The notes below the pieces were generated by a model. It worked only from the letters and a program-made list of their open reading frames with translations, had not been told where the DNA came from and made no database searches. Shown in pieces: positions 29,380-37,159 of a DNA stretch of 64,000 nt. The DNA comes from Hydrogenophaga sp. (GTDB taxonomy: Bacteria > Pseudomonadota > Gammaproteobacteria > Burkholderiales > Burkholderiaceae_C), in NCBI GenBank assembly GCA_011391495.1, contig JAABQK010000006.1, forward strand, positions 1-64,000, given 5' to 3'. Numbering within the stretch: the stretch's first letter is position 1; the number at the start of each line of letters is the position of its first letter. The position numbers and the translations under genes were made by a program.

Positions 29380-30450
29380 TCAGAAACGGATGTGGGTCGA
29401 GGCGTTCAGGCTGGAGCGTGAGCCGCGCCAGTCGTCGATCAGGTACTTGGTGAAGGGCAGATCGCACTTCTCGAAGAAACGCGGCCAGCCGATGCGCTCC
29501 ACCCAGTCCGACAGGCGCTCCCAGGGACGGGCATCTTCCTTGTAGGTGTAGAGGATCTTCTTGACGATCTCAGACACCTCGGGCCAGCGCGGCGGGTTGT
29601 TCGGGATGCCCGACGCGACCATCTTCATGAAGGTGGGCTTGCCACGCGCATTGGAGTTCTTGCCGCCGACCCAGATGGCGAACTTGGAGTGTTCGGGGTC
29701 GTTGATCTGCATCGGCGGGCAGGGCGGGAAGCAGGCGCCGCAGCAGATGCATTTCTTCTCGTCAACCTCCAGCGACGGCTTGCCGTTCACCAGCGCCGGG
29801 CGGATGGCCGCCACCGGGCAGCGGGCCACGACGGCCGGGCGCTCGCAGGCGTTGGCCACCAGATCGTGGTTGATCTTGGGCGGCTTGGTGTGCTGGATCA
29901 CGATCGCGATGTCGGCCTGGCCGCCGCAGTTGATCTCGCAGCAGCTGGTGGACAGGTGCACGCGGTTAGGCATGTCCTCGCGGATGAACTCGGTGTAGAG
30001 CTCGTCCATCAGCGCCTTCACGGCGCCCGAGGCGTCGGTGCCCGGAATGTCGCAGTGCAGCCAGCCCTGGGTGTGCGCAATCATCGACACCGAGTTGCCG
30101 GTGCCGCCGACCGGAAAGCCGCTTTCCGTGAGGGCCGAGATCAGGGGCGCGACCTTGTTCGGGTCGGACACCATGAACTCGATGTTCGAGCGGATGGTGA
30201 AGCGCACATGCCCTTCGGCATAGGTGTCGGCAATGTCGCACAGCTTGCGAATCGTGTGCACGTCCATCTGGCGCTGGGTGCCGGCGCGCACCGACCAGAC
30301 CTCGTCGCCGCTGTGCGAGACGTGGTGCAGCACGCCGGGCCGCGGCCGGTCGTGGTATCGCCAGTTGCCGTAGTTCTTCAGCAGGGTCGGATGCAGGTAC
30401 TGCTTGTTGTCCGGCACGCCGCTCTCGATGGGGGTACGCATTTGGGCCAT
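29380..30450 (-). CDS. dsrB: dissimilatory sulfite reductase beta subunit
   Basis: CCEINCGG; CICCGACFPPCPPM; starts MAQMRTPIESGVPDNKQYLHP. Confidence 0.95.
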   Translation of the reverse strand: MAQMRTPIESGVPDNKQYLHPTLLKNYGNWRYHDRPRPGVLHHVSHSGDEVWSVRAGTQRQMDVHTIRKLCDIADTYAEGHVRFTIRSNIEFMVSDPNKVAPLISALTESGFPVGGTGNSVSMIAHTQGWLHCDIPGTDASGAVKALMDELYTEFIREDMPNRVHLSTSCCEINCGGQADIAIVIQHTKPPKINHDLVANACERPAVVARCPVAAIRPALVNGKPSLEVDEKKCICCGACFPPCPPMQINDPEHSKFAIWVGGKNSNARGKPTFMKMVASGIPNNPPRWPEVSEIVKKILYTYKEDARPWERLSDWVERIGWPRFFEKCDLPFTKYLIDDWRGSRSSLNASTHIRF

Positions 30451-30509
30451 GGATTGCCTTCCCGGGTTGGACGGTTGAGGAGTTGGGCGAAAGGAATGCG
30501 CTGCGCCGT

Positions 30510-31808
30510 TCAGGCCGCAGCCTGCTTGCGCGCCATGTACTTGGCGGCTTCCTCGTCCCAGTCGTCGGTGCGCACGTAGGGGTTGGTGCGCGGGGTGGAG
30601 ACCATGTTGGGGTCTACCTCCAGCTCGATGCCTTCGAGGAAATTGACCAGACCGATGCGCTCGATCATCTCGCCGGTACGCTCGTGTTCCAGTGCGTTCT
30701 CGGCGAAGAAATCGATGATCTTCTGCCCCAGTTCGACCAGGCCTTTGTAGTCCTCGTCGGTCTTCAGCGGCATGAAGGGCACCACCACCGTGCCCATCAG
30801 GTCGCCGATCTTGAGCGTGCGCTTGCCGCCGACCAGGATCGTGGCGCCGGTGTCGGTGCCATGGGCCAGCGCGCCGGTCATGACGTTGATGCAGTGCATG
30901 CAGCGCACGCAGTTGCTGTTGTCGATTTCCAGGCACTGCGTGTCGTTGATCTTCACGCTGGAAATCTTGTCGCCCTGGGCCACGTCCTTGACTTCCTTGA
31001 GCATGATGGTCTTGGTCGGGCAACGGTTGATGACGTCGTTCACCAGCTCGTTCATGCCGTGCTTGTCAAACCACTTGCGCGCCAGGACCTCGTCGGTGCG
31101 CATGTTGTCGCGCCAGGTGCCGATGACGGCCATGTCCGAGCGCTGGATCGAGTTCATGCAGTCGTTGGAGCAACCCGAGAACTTGAACTTGAACTTGTAG
31201 GGCAGGGCCGGACGGTGGATGTCGTCGAGGAAGGTGTTGATCACCTGCCGATGGGCGCGTGCCTCGTCGAAACACGACTGCTCGCAGCGTGCCGCACCGA
31301 CACAGCTCATCGAGGTGCGCACGGCCGGACCGGCACCGCCGAGGTCAAAGCCGAGTTCGTTGAGTGCATCGAATGCATCCTGTACCTTGTCGGTCTTGGC
31401 GCCCTGGAACATGATGTCGCCCGACTGGCCGTGGAACGCAATCAGCCCGGAGCCGTGCTCCTCCCAGATATCGCACATCTTGCGCAGCACGTCGGTGTTG
31501 TAGTGCATGCCGGCCGGCGGCTGGATGCGCAAGGTGTGAAACTCGGCGGCGTCCGGGAACTGGGGCTTGCCGTCGGCGTCCTTGAGTTCGGTGAAGCGCG
31601 GGATCACACCCCCGCCGTAGCCGAACACGCCGACCGTGCCGCCCTTCCAGTAGCCCTTGCGCGTCCGGTACGACGTTTCCAGCTGACCCATCAGGTCAAC
31701 CATGTAGTCCTTTTCCTTGGCCAGCCGCTTGAGGCCGGTCACGAAACTGGGCCAGGGACCGCTTTCGAGCTCGTCGAGCATCGGGGTCTCGTGCATCTTC
31801 TTGGCCAT
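30510..31808 (-). CDS. dsrA: dissimilatory sulfite reductase alpha subunit
   Basis: CVGAARCEQSC, FKFSGCSNDC siroheme-FeS ligands; CVRCMHCINVM ferredoxin motif. Confidence 0.96.
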   Translation of the reverse strand: MAKKMHETPMLDELESGPWPSFVTGLKRLAKEKDYMVDLMGQLETSYRTRKGYWKGGTVGVFGYGGGVIPRFTELKDADGKPQFPDAAEFHTLRIQPPAGMHYNTDVLRKMCDIWEEHGSGLIAFHGQSGDIMFQGAKTDKVQDAFDALNELGFDLGGAGPAVRTSMSCVGAARCEQSCFDEARAHRQVINTFLDDIHRPALPYKFKFKFSGCSNDCMNSIQRSDMAVIGTWRDNMRTDEVLARKWFDKHGMNELVNDVINRCPTKTIMLKEVKDVAQGDKISSVKINDTQCLEIDNSNCVRCMHCINVMTGALAHGTDTGATILVGGKRTLKIGDLMGTVVVPFMPLKTDEDYKGLVELGQKIIDFFAENALEHERTGEMIERIGLVNFLEGIELEVDPNMVSTPRTNPYVRTDDWDEEAAKYMARKQAAA

Positions 31809-31882
31809 GTCTTGTCTCCTGTCTGGGTGCCGTTTTTGACCACGGCGGTGATGACTTGCTGGACATTGCAGGGGCTCTGTCG

Positions 31883-31903
31883 ACCCCTTTACCGGTATGG
31901 GGT
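31883..31903. promoter_or_regulatory. inverted repeat ACCCCTTTACCGGTATGGGGT in dsrA/cassette divergent region
   Basis: imperfect dyad centred on TACCGGTA. Confidence 0.5.
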
Positions 31904-31961
31904 GCATCGTAGGAGCCAAGACCGACCTCTTGCTATCCCCCTCGTTGGCTAGGCGGGATTA

Positions 31962-31973
31962 CCCATAAGGGTT
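31962..31973. promoter_or_regulatory. palindrome ACCC-ATAA-GGGT in dsrA/cassette divergent region
   Basis: flanked TTACCCATAAGGGTTA; same family as 15776 and 40709 sites. Confidence 0.55.
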
Positions 31974-32083
31974 ATATGGCCCCACCCGTCCCGGCTATAG
32001 ACTGCCGCCCCCGGAATTGCGTCAATAGCGCAGAGGTGCGATGCCCGCCAGCCGGCGGACACCCCAAGGACAGTGACGGAGAC

Positions 32084-32311
32084 ATGAGCCAGATCACCCC
32101 GCTAGAAAAATTCAGGGTGCCCCTCGGTGGACAGGAGATCGAGTTGCAGCAGCTCGACCACGACGCGGGTGGCATGAGCCTCCTGCGCACCCGCATCCGC
32201 GAGAAAAGCCGTTTCACGGTTTTCGACATCGACCCCCAGACGGCCGAACACTGGGGCGAGGCCCTGCTGCGCTGGGCGCGGGCACAGCCTGGACGGACGG
32301 ATCTTCCATGA
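32084..32311 (+). CDS. hypothetical protein (75 aa), first gene of the cassette
   Basis: MSQITPLEKFRVPLGGQEIELQQLDHDAGG...; TGACGGAGAC upstream; overlaps next gene by ATGA. Confidence 0.7.
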   Translation: MSQITPLEKFRVPLGGQEIELQQLDHDAGGMSLLRTRIREKSRFTVFDIDPQTAEHWGEALLRWARAQPGRTDLP

Positions 32312-32934
32312 GCGCCGCGTTCGACGAACCCCTTCAGGCCGCCATGGTCGATCTGGTGTTTCCGCTGGGCGGACACAGCCTGCCGCGCGATTCGGCGCCG
32401 GCCTTGCGGGTGGCCCTTCAAAGGGAGCTGCCCTGGCTCGATCAGGAGCCTCAGGCCGGCATCCACCCTCTCAAGCTGGTGCCGGGGACAGACGCCGAGG
32501 CCCTGCTGTCGCAACGCACGCGCCTGTTCCTGCGGTTGCCGCGCGAGCGCATCGACGCCGCTGCCGGGCTCGCCGGGCGTTCCCTGCAGCTGGGTGAACA
32601 GGCGGTGATCGTTGGGCAACCGCATCCGCGCGAACTGCTGCCGCACCGCACCCTGTACGCCTATGCCGTGGCTGCGGAGGCGGACGATGAGATCGCTTTC
32701 ATGCAGGCCATGAACGACGAGTTGCAGGGCCTGCAGGTGCGCTCGCAGGTGATCTGCGGCAAGCGCCAGCAGCGGGACTGGCCCGGTGGCGCGCTGACCA
32801 CCTTCAGCCTGATGCTGCACGGGCTCACCCAGGGGGATTCGTTGCTGCTGCAGGAGCACGGACTGGGTCGCCACCGTTTGCTGGGCTGCGGCATCTTCGT
32901 GCCGCACAAGTCGGCCGCAGCGGTCGGCGAATAG
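32308..32934 (+). CDS. Cas6/Cmx6-like (type I-MYXAN-like) protein, orphan
   Basis: N-terminal VDLVFPLGGHSLPRDSAPALRVALQRELPWL; C-terminal HGLGRHRLLGCGIFVPHK matching the Cas6 glycine-rich loop GhGxxxxxGhG; family recall not database-checked. Confidence 0.65.
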   Translation: MSAAFDEPLQAAMVDLVFPLGGHSLPRDSAPALRVALQRELPWLDQEPQAGIHPLKLVPGTDAEALLSQRTRLFLRLPRERIDAAAGLAGRSLQLGEQAVIVGQPHPRELLPHRTLYAYAVAAEADDEIAFMQAMNDELQGLQVRSQVICGKRQQRDWPGGALTTFSLMLHGLTQGDSLLLQEHGLGRHRLLGCGIFVPHKSAAAVGE

Positions 32935-32976
32935 ATCCATTTCTTCTTTCAACCACCAAGACACGGAGACACAAGG

Positions 32977-33306
32977 ATGGGCTACCACATCAATGGCGTT
33001 GAACTCGAAACCGATGCCGAGGGGTATCTGCTCGAACCCGACTACAGCGAAGAGGCGGTGCAGGTGATCGCGGCGGCCGACGGCCTGGTCCTGACGGCCG
33101 AGCACTGGGAAGTCATCAACTACATGCGCGACCAGTACCGCGAGCACGGCCATACGCCCAACTTCCGCAACATGCTCAAGGGCTACGCCGAGATCCGCCA
33201 GGGCGTGGACAGCAAGTACCTGTACGACCTGTTCCCGCTCGGACCGGCCAAGCAGGCGGCCAAGGTGGCCGGTCTGCCGCAGCCGCTGGGCAAGGGTGGG
33301 TATTGA
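32977..33306 (+). CDS. TusE/DsrC/DsvC family protein without both redox cysteines
   Basis: GVELETDAEGYLLEPDYSEEAVQVIA...LTAEHWEVINYMRDQYREHG...SKYLYDLFPLGPAKQAAKVAGLPQPLGKGGY. Confidence 0.92.
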   Translation: MGYHINGVELETDAEGYLLEPDYSEEAVQVIAAADGLVLTAEHWEVINYMRDQYREHGHTPNFRNMLKGYAEIRQGVDSKYLYDLFPLGPAKQAAKVAGLPQPLGKGGY

Positions 33307-33309
33307 GAT

Positions 33310-33401
33310 GACCCCCCTGCGTCGGCTTCGCCGCCTTCCCCCCACGGGGGGACAACGCCTGTGGCCGGGCGAAGCCCGTTCCACGGCGTTTCCCGGTTGG
33401 G
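33310..33401 (-). repeat. copy 2 of structured ~95-nt interspersed repeat, intergenic in the cassette
   Basis: reverse complement CCCAACCGGGAAACGCCGTGGAACGGGCTTCGCCCGGCCACAGGCGTTGTCCCCCCGTGGGGGGAAGGCGGCG aligns to 23419-23518. Confidence 0.75.
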
Positions 33402-33441
33402 ACACCGCGCTCCGGGCGAGGCGCCTGGCGACTGCTTGAAC

Positions 33442-34050
33442 ATGGCCCTGCGCATCAAGAACCAGTGGTTTGACAGCGGGCGACCGAAGTCCGCGAAGGA
33501 GACCGCCAGCGTGGTGGCCTTCATCGTCTGGCGCGTGACGCAGAACATGGTCAAGCAGATGCGCGAAGCCCGGTTCGACATCGATGTCGGTCCGCAGTAT
33601 TTCGCCTTCATGCGGGAAATCCTGGGCTTTCTGGTCCAGGTGGTGGACCGTATGGCGTTCGAGCGCATGACCGTGGAACAGCGGGCGGAATTCACCGGTG
33701 CGCTGGTGCGCCGCGTGGCCGAGATCCTGGAGGAAAGCGAGCTGGAATGGATGGGCCCGCCGGCCGGCGGTGCGGACAGCTGGCGCAACCAGTTCATCGA
33801 TTTCTGCAACGAACTCGGCGATGCCTATGCCGACTTCGGTCACGGCCCCGATGGCCCGGACTTCGGTTTCGTGCGCTACCTGGGCAGCCGCATCGAGGCC
33901 GTCATGCCGTCGAAAGACCAGCACTGGGTCAAAGACCAGATGATGGCGATCGAGGTGCCGGAGGCGTTGGAAATGGTGCGCCGCGGCATGCACGGCGCGC
34001 TGTCGACTGAGCCGCGGCCAGCGCGCCGCGCCACGATGAGTGGAGACTGA
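33442..34050 (+). CDS. conserved-looking hypothetical protein (202 aa)
   Basis: MALRIKNQWFDSGRPKSAKETASVVAFIVWRVTQNMVKQMREARFDIDVGPQYFAFMREILGFL...; co-oriented in cassette. Confidence 0.75.
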   Translation: MALRIKNQWFDSGRPKSAKETASVVAFIVWRVTQNMVKQMREARFDIDVGPQYFAFMREILGFLVQVVDRMAFERMTVEQRAEFTGALVRRVAEILEESELEWMGPPAGGADSWRNQFIDFCNELGDAYADFGHGPDGPDFGFVRYLGSRIEAVMPSKDQHWVKDQMMAIEVPEALEMVRRGMHGALSTEPRPARRATMSGD

Positions 34051-34052
34051 AG

Positions 34053-35003
34053 ATGGCAGGACCCGCCCACAACCCCTTCGACCTTGACCAGCCGCAGGCC
34101 TACGCGCGGTGGCGTGCCGCCAAGCTGGCGCTCCAGCCACGGTGTGTCGACGATCTGATCGTCGACGTGACCGATCCGCGGCGCCTGAGTGCGGACGAGC
34201 GCGCCGCGTTGCTGCACACCTGCGCGGGCAGCAACATGGCGGTCTACCGCAGTCCGGTGGTCGAGGAAGACAAGGCGCTGCCGCGTCTGCTGGGCGCACA
34301 GCTCGGCCTGCAGCGGCTCGACGCCAACTGGCTGGCCGACGAGGACGGCATCTCGCCCATCGCCGTCAGCCGCAACCCTGGCGCCCGTGCCGACTTCATC
34401 CCTTACACCGACAAGCCGATCCGCTGGCACACCGATGGCTACTACCATCCGCAGGCGCGTCGCATCGAAGGCATGATCCTGCACTGTGTGCGCGCCGCCG
34501 GCGAGGGCGGCGTCAGCGGGCTGGCCGACCATGACCGGGTTTACATCGCAATGCGCGATGCCAGCCCCGCCTGGGTGCGCGCGCTCATGGCCCCGGACGC
34601 CATGACCATTCCCGAGCGCACCGACGAACAGGGCGTGGCCCGTCCGGCACAGAGCGGTCCGGTGTTCAGCGTGCTGACCGGCTCCGATGGCGGCCACGCG
34701 CTGCACATGCGCTACACCGCTCGCACGCGCAGCATCGCCTGGAAGGACGATGCCGACACGCGCGGCGCTGTGGCCTTCCTGGAGCAGCTGCTGTCTGGTG
34801 ACGCACCCTGGATCTACCGTCTGCGGCTGCAGCCCGGCATGGGCATCGTCGCCAACAACGTCCCGCACGAGCGCAGTGCCTTCACCGACGATCCCCAGCG
34901 GCCGCGCCTGCTGTACCGGGCGCGTTATCTCGACCGGGTTGGCGACGCCCTGACGAACCCGGCCGCCGAGCCAGGGGCCGCGCTGGAGGCATTGCACGCA
35001 TGA
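34053..35003 (+). CDS. TauD/TfdA-like Fe(II)/2-oxoglutarate dioxygenase
   Basis: IRWHTDGYYHP (HxD) and distal NNVPHERSAFTDD. Confidence 0.75.
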   Translation: MAGPAHNPFDLDQPQAYARWRAAKLALQPRCVDDLIVDVTDPRRLSADERAALLHTCAGSNMAVYRSPVVEEDKALPRLLGAQLGLQRLDANWLADEDGISPIAVSRNPGARADFIPYTDKPIRWHTDGYYHPQARRIEGMILHCVRAAGEGGVSGLADHDRVYIAMRDASPAWVRALMAPDAMTIPERTDEQGVARPAQSGPVFSVLTGSDGGHALHMRYTARTRSIAWKDDADTRGAVAFLEQLLSGDAPWIYRLRLQPGMGIVANNVPHERSAFTDDPQRPRLLYRARYLDRVGDALTNPAAEPGAALEALHA

Positions 35004-35064
35004 GCGCAGCGCCGTGCCGCTCCCAAGCCAGCTCCCACCGCAGTCAGCAGGGCGAGGTACTCCC

Positions 35065-36564
35065 GTGACCCACTGGCTGACGATCTGGCGCGCGGCCCAG
35101 CTGGTGGGCGTGCCCCGAGGCGTGCTGCAGCAGCAGGTGCGCAGCGGCGCACTGGTGCTGACCGAGGGACTGGTGTCCACCGACGACCTGCTGCTGCTGT
35201 ACCCGAGCGTCCAGCTGGAAGAAACTGGTCTGCTCGAGAGGGTGGCCCACATCCGCGACGAGGCCTTCGGCAAGCGCCTGCGCGAGCGCCTGCTGCCCAG
35301 CCAGGAGGTGCTGGCGCAACGCCTGTTCAGCCAGACGCAGGAACTGGCCGACGTCAGGCGCTATCTGCAGCGCTACCACGCGCTGGTGGTGGCCCTCCAG
35401 TCGCGCATCCATGTCCTGCAGCAAGAGGGCGCCACGCCGCTGGCGCTGTCCGAGCTGCAGGATTTTGTCGACCAGGGGCTGGCCCAGGCGCTGGCGACCG
35501 AACAGGCCGACCTGCTCACGGTGATGGACGACATGCTCAAGGTCATGACAGCCCAGGTGACGGTGCGCCCCAGCGGCCGCGAGTTCTGTGTCGAGGGGCA
35601 CGACACCCTGCTGCAGGCCGGCCTGCGCGCCGGCCTCAAGCTCAATTACGGCTGCGGCAACGGCACCTGCGGCATGTGCAAGGTGCGCGTGATCGCCGGC
35701 CAGGTGGCGCGCACCCAGCCGTTTGACTACCCGCTGTCGGAAGCCGAACGCGCACAGGGCTACACCCTGATGTGCGCGCACACCGCAGCCAGCAGCGAGC
35801 TCACGCTGGAGCTGCTGGAGGCCAGCGGCCCGCAGGACATTCCGCAGCAGCAGATCGTCACCACGGTGCGCGCCGTCAGCGAGCTGGCGCCGGGCACCCG
35901 GCTGCTGCACCTGCAAACCCCGCGCAGTCACCGCCTGCGCTTCCTGGCGGGCCAGTCGGTCACGCTCGGCCTGAGCCGCGCGGACGGCAGCGATGTGCAT
36001 GCGCTCTACCCGGTGGCCAGTTGCCCGTGCGACGACCGCAACCTGCATTTCTTCATCGAGGCGCATCCGCTCGACCCGTTTGCCGTCCAGCTGTTCGCCG
36101 GCGGCATCCAGCCCGGCGACGCCGTCACGGTCTGGGGGCCGGTCGGCGACTTCGTGCTGACCGAGAGCTCCCGGCCGCTGGTGTTCGCCGCCTGCGACGC
36201 CGGCGTGGCGCCGATCAAGAGCCTGATCGAGCACGCGCTCGCGCTCGACAGCGCACCCTCCCTCTCGCTGTTCTGGCTCGCTACCCGGCCGGGCGGCCAC
36301 TTCCTGGCCAACCAGTGCCGCGCCTGGTCGGAAGCGCTGGATCCCTTCGAGTATGAACTGCTGGCCGAGCCCGACATCACCTTCGGCGCGCTGCAGCTCG
36401 CGCGTGCCATGCGTGCCGACCTGTTCGACATCGAATGCGACTTCTACCTCGCGGGGCCGCTGGCATTTGTGCAGGCGCTCGATGCCGAGCTGCGTGCGGC
36501 CGGCGTGCCCGCGGCCCAGATCCACACCCAGGTGCTGGCCGAGCCGGAGGGGGTGCTGGCATGA
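35065..36564 (+). CDS. N-terminal HTH-like region fused to [2Fe-2S] ferredoxin and FNR-type reductase domains
   Basis: THWLTIWRAAQLVGVPRGVLQQQVRSGALVLTEGLVSTDDLLLLYP (MerR/excisionase-like), CGNGTCGMCKVRV...C [2Fe-2S], FNR-like C-terminus; GTG start with GCGAGG RBS, alternative ATG 35014. Confidence 0.8.
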   Translation: MTHWLTIWRAAQLVGVPRGVLQQQVRSGALVLTEGLVSTDDLLLLYPSVQLEETGLLERVAHIRDEAFGKRLRERLLPSQEVLAQRLFSQTQELADVRRYLQRYHALVVALQSRIHVLQQEGATPLALSELQDFVDQGLAQALATEQADLLTVMDDMLKVMTAQVTVRPSGREFCVEGHDTLLQAGLRAGLKLNYGCGNGTCGMCKVRVIAGQVARTQPFDYPLSEAERAQGYTLMCAHTAASSELTLELLEASGPQDIPQQQIVTTVRAVSELAPGTRLLHLQTPRSHRLRFLAGQSVTLGLSRADGSDVHALYPVASCPCDDRNLHFFIEAHPLDPFAVQLFAGGIQPGDAVTVWGPVGDFVLTESSRPLVFAACDAGVAPIKSLIEHALALDSAPSLSLFWLATRPGGHFLANQCRAWSEALDPFEYELLAEPDITFGALQLARAMRADLFDIECDFYLAGPLAFVQALDAELRAAGVPAAQIHTQVLAEPEGVLA

Positions 36565-36893
36565 CGGCACCGGCCATGGACGCCAGCAGCTGCAGTGGCA
36601 GCGAAGCTTTTGCCCTGCGCGTGCTCGGCACCAGCATGGAGCCCGAGTTCAACGAGGGCGAGATCATCGTCATCGAGCCGGAGGGGCAGCTTCGCGACGG
36701 CAGCTACGTGCTGGCCAGCCACCGCGGCGAATGGATCTTCCGCCAGCTCTGCCGCGCTGGCGAGGGCTGGTGCCTGCATGCCCTCAACCCGGCCTTTGCA
36801 GACCTCGCGCTCGATGACCTGTCCGCGGTGCGGGGCGTGATCATCCAGAAGGCGCTGCCTGGTCGGCGCCATGCCAGCAAACGCTACATCTGA
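36561..36893 (+). CDS. S24/LexA-like peptidase-fold protein
   Basis: LGTSMEPEFNEGEIIVIEP signal-peptidase-like Ser motif; ATGA overlap with upstream gene. Confidence 0.7.
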   Translation: MTAPAMDASSCSGSEAFALRVLGTSMEPEFNEGEIIVIEPEGQLRDGSYVLASHRGEWIFRQLCRAGEGWCLHALNPAFADLALDDLSAVRGVIIQKALPGRRHASKRYI

Positions 36894-36918
36894 GAACCGC
36901 CTGTCCTGAGGAACGTCC

Positions 36919-37137
36919 GTGCCCTACTACATCTACCGCGTCAAACCCTTCGGCCAGCTCGACAAGCTGGAAGAGCACGCCGCCTTTGCCGCAGCCTCCG
37001 GTCAGGCCAAGACGCTGCGTGCCGCGCTTCCGCCGGGCAGCCCTGACAAGGTGAAGGTCATCTTTGCCGAGAACGAACCGCAGGCCGAAGACCTGCTGTG
37101 CCAAGTGCGCGAACCCGGACCCACGGGCGAAGAATAG
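36919..37137 (+). CDS. small hypothetical protein (72 aa)
   Basis: MPYYIYRVKPFGQLDKLEEHAAFAAASGQAKTLRAALPPGSPDKVKVIFAENEPQAEDLL; GTG start. Confidence 0.65.
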   Translation: MPYYIYRVKPFGQLDKLEEHAAFAAASGQAKTLRAALPPGSPDKVKVIFAENEPQAEDLLCQVREPGPTGEE

Positions 37138-37159
37138 GGCGTCCGGAAGGGCCGGGGAC

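Noticed and set aside
31972-34299. 775-aa minus-strand ORF opposite the cassette genes
   Set aside because: Crosses several real plus-strand genes and intergenic regions; no motifs.
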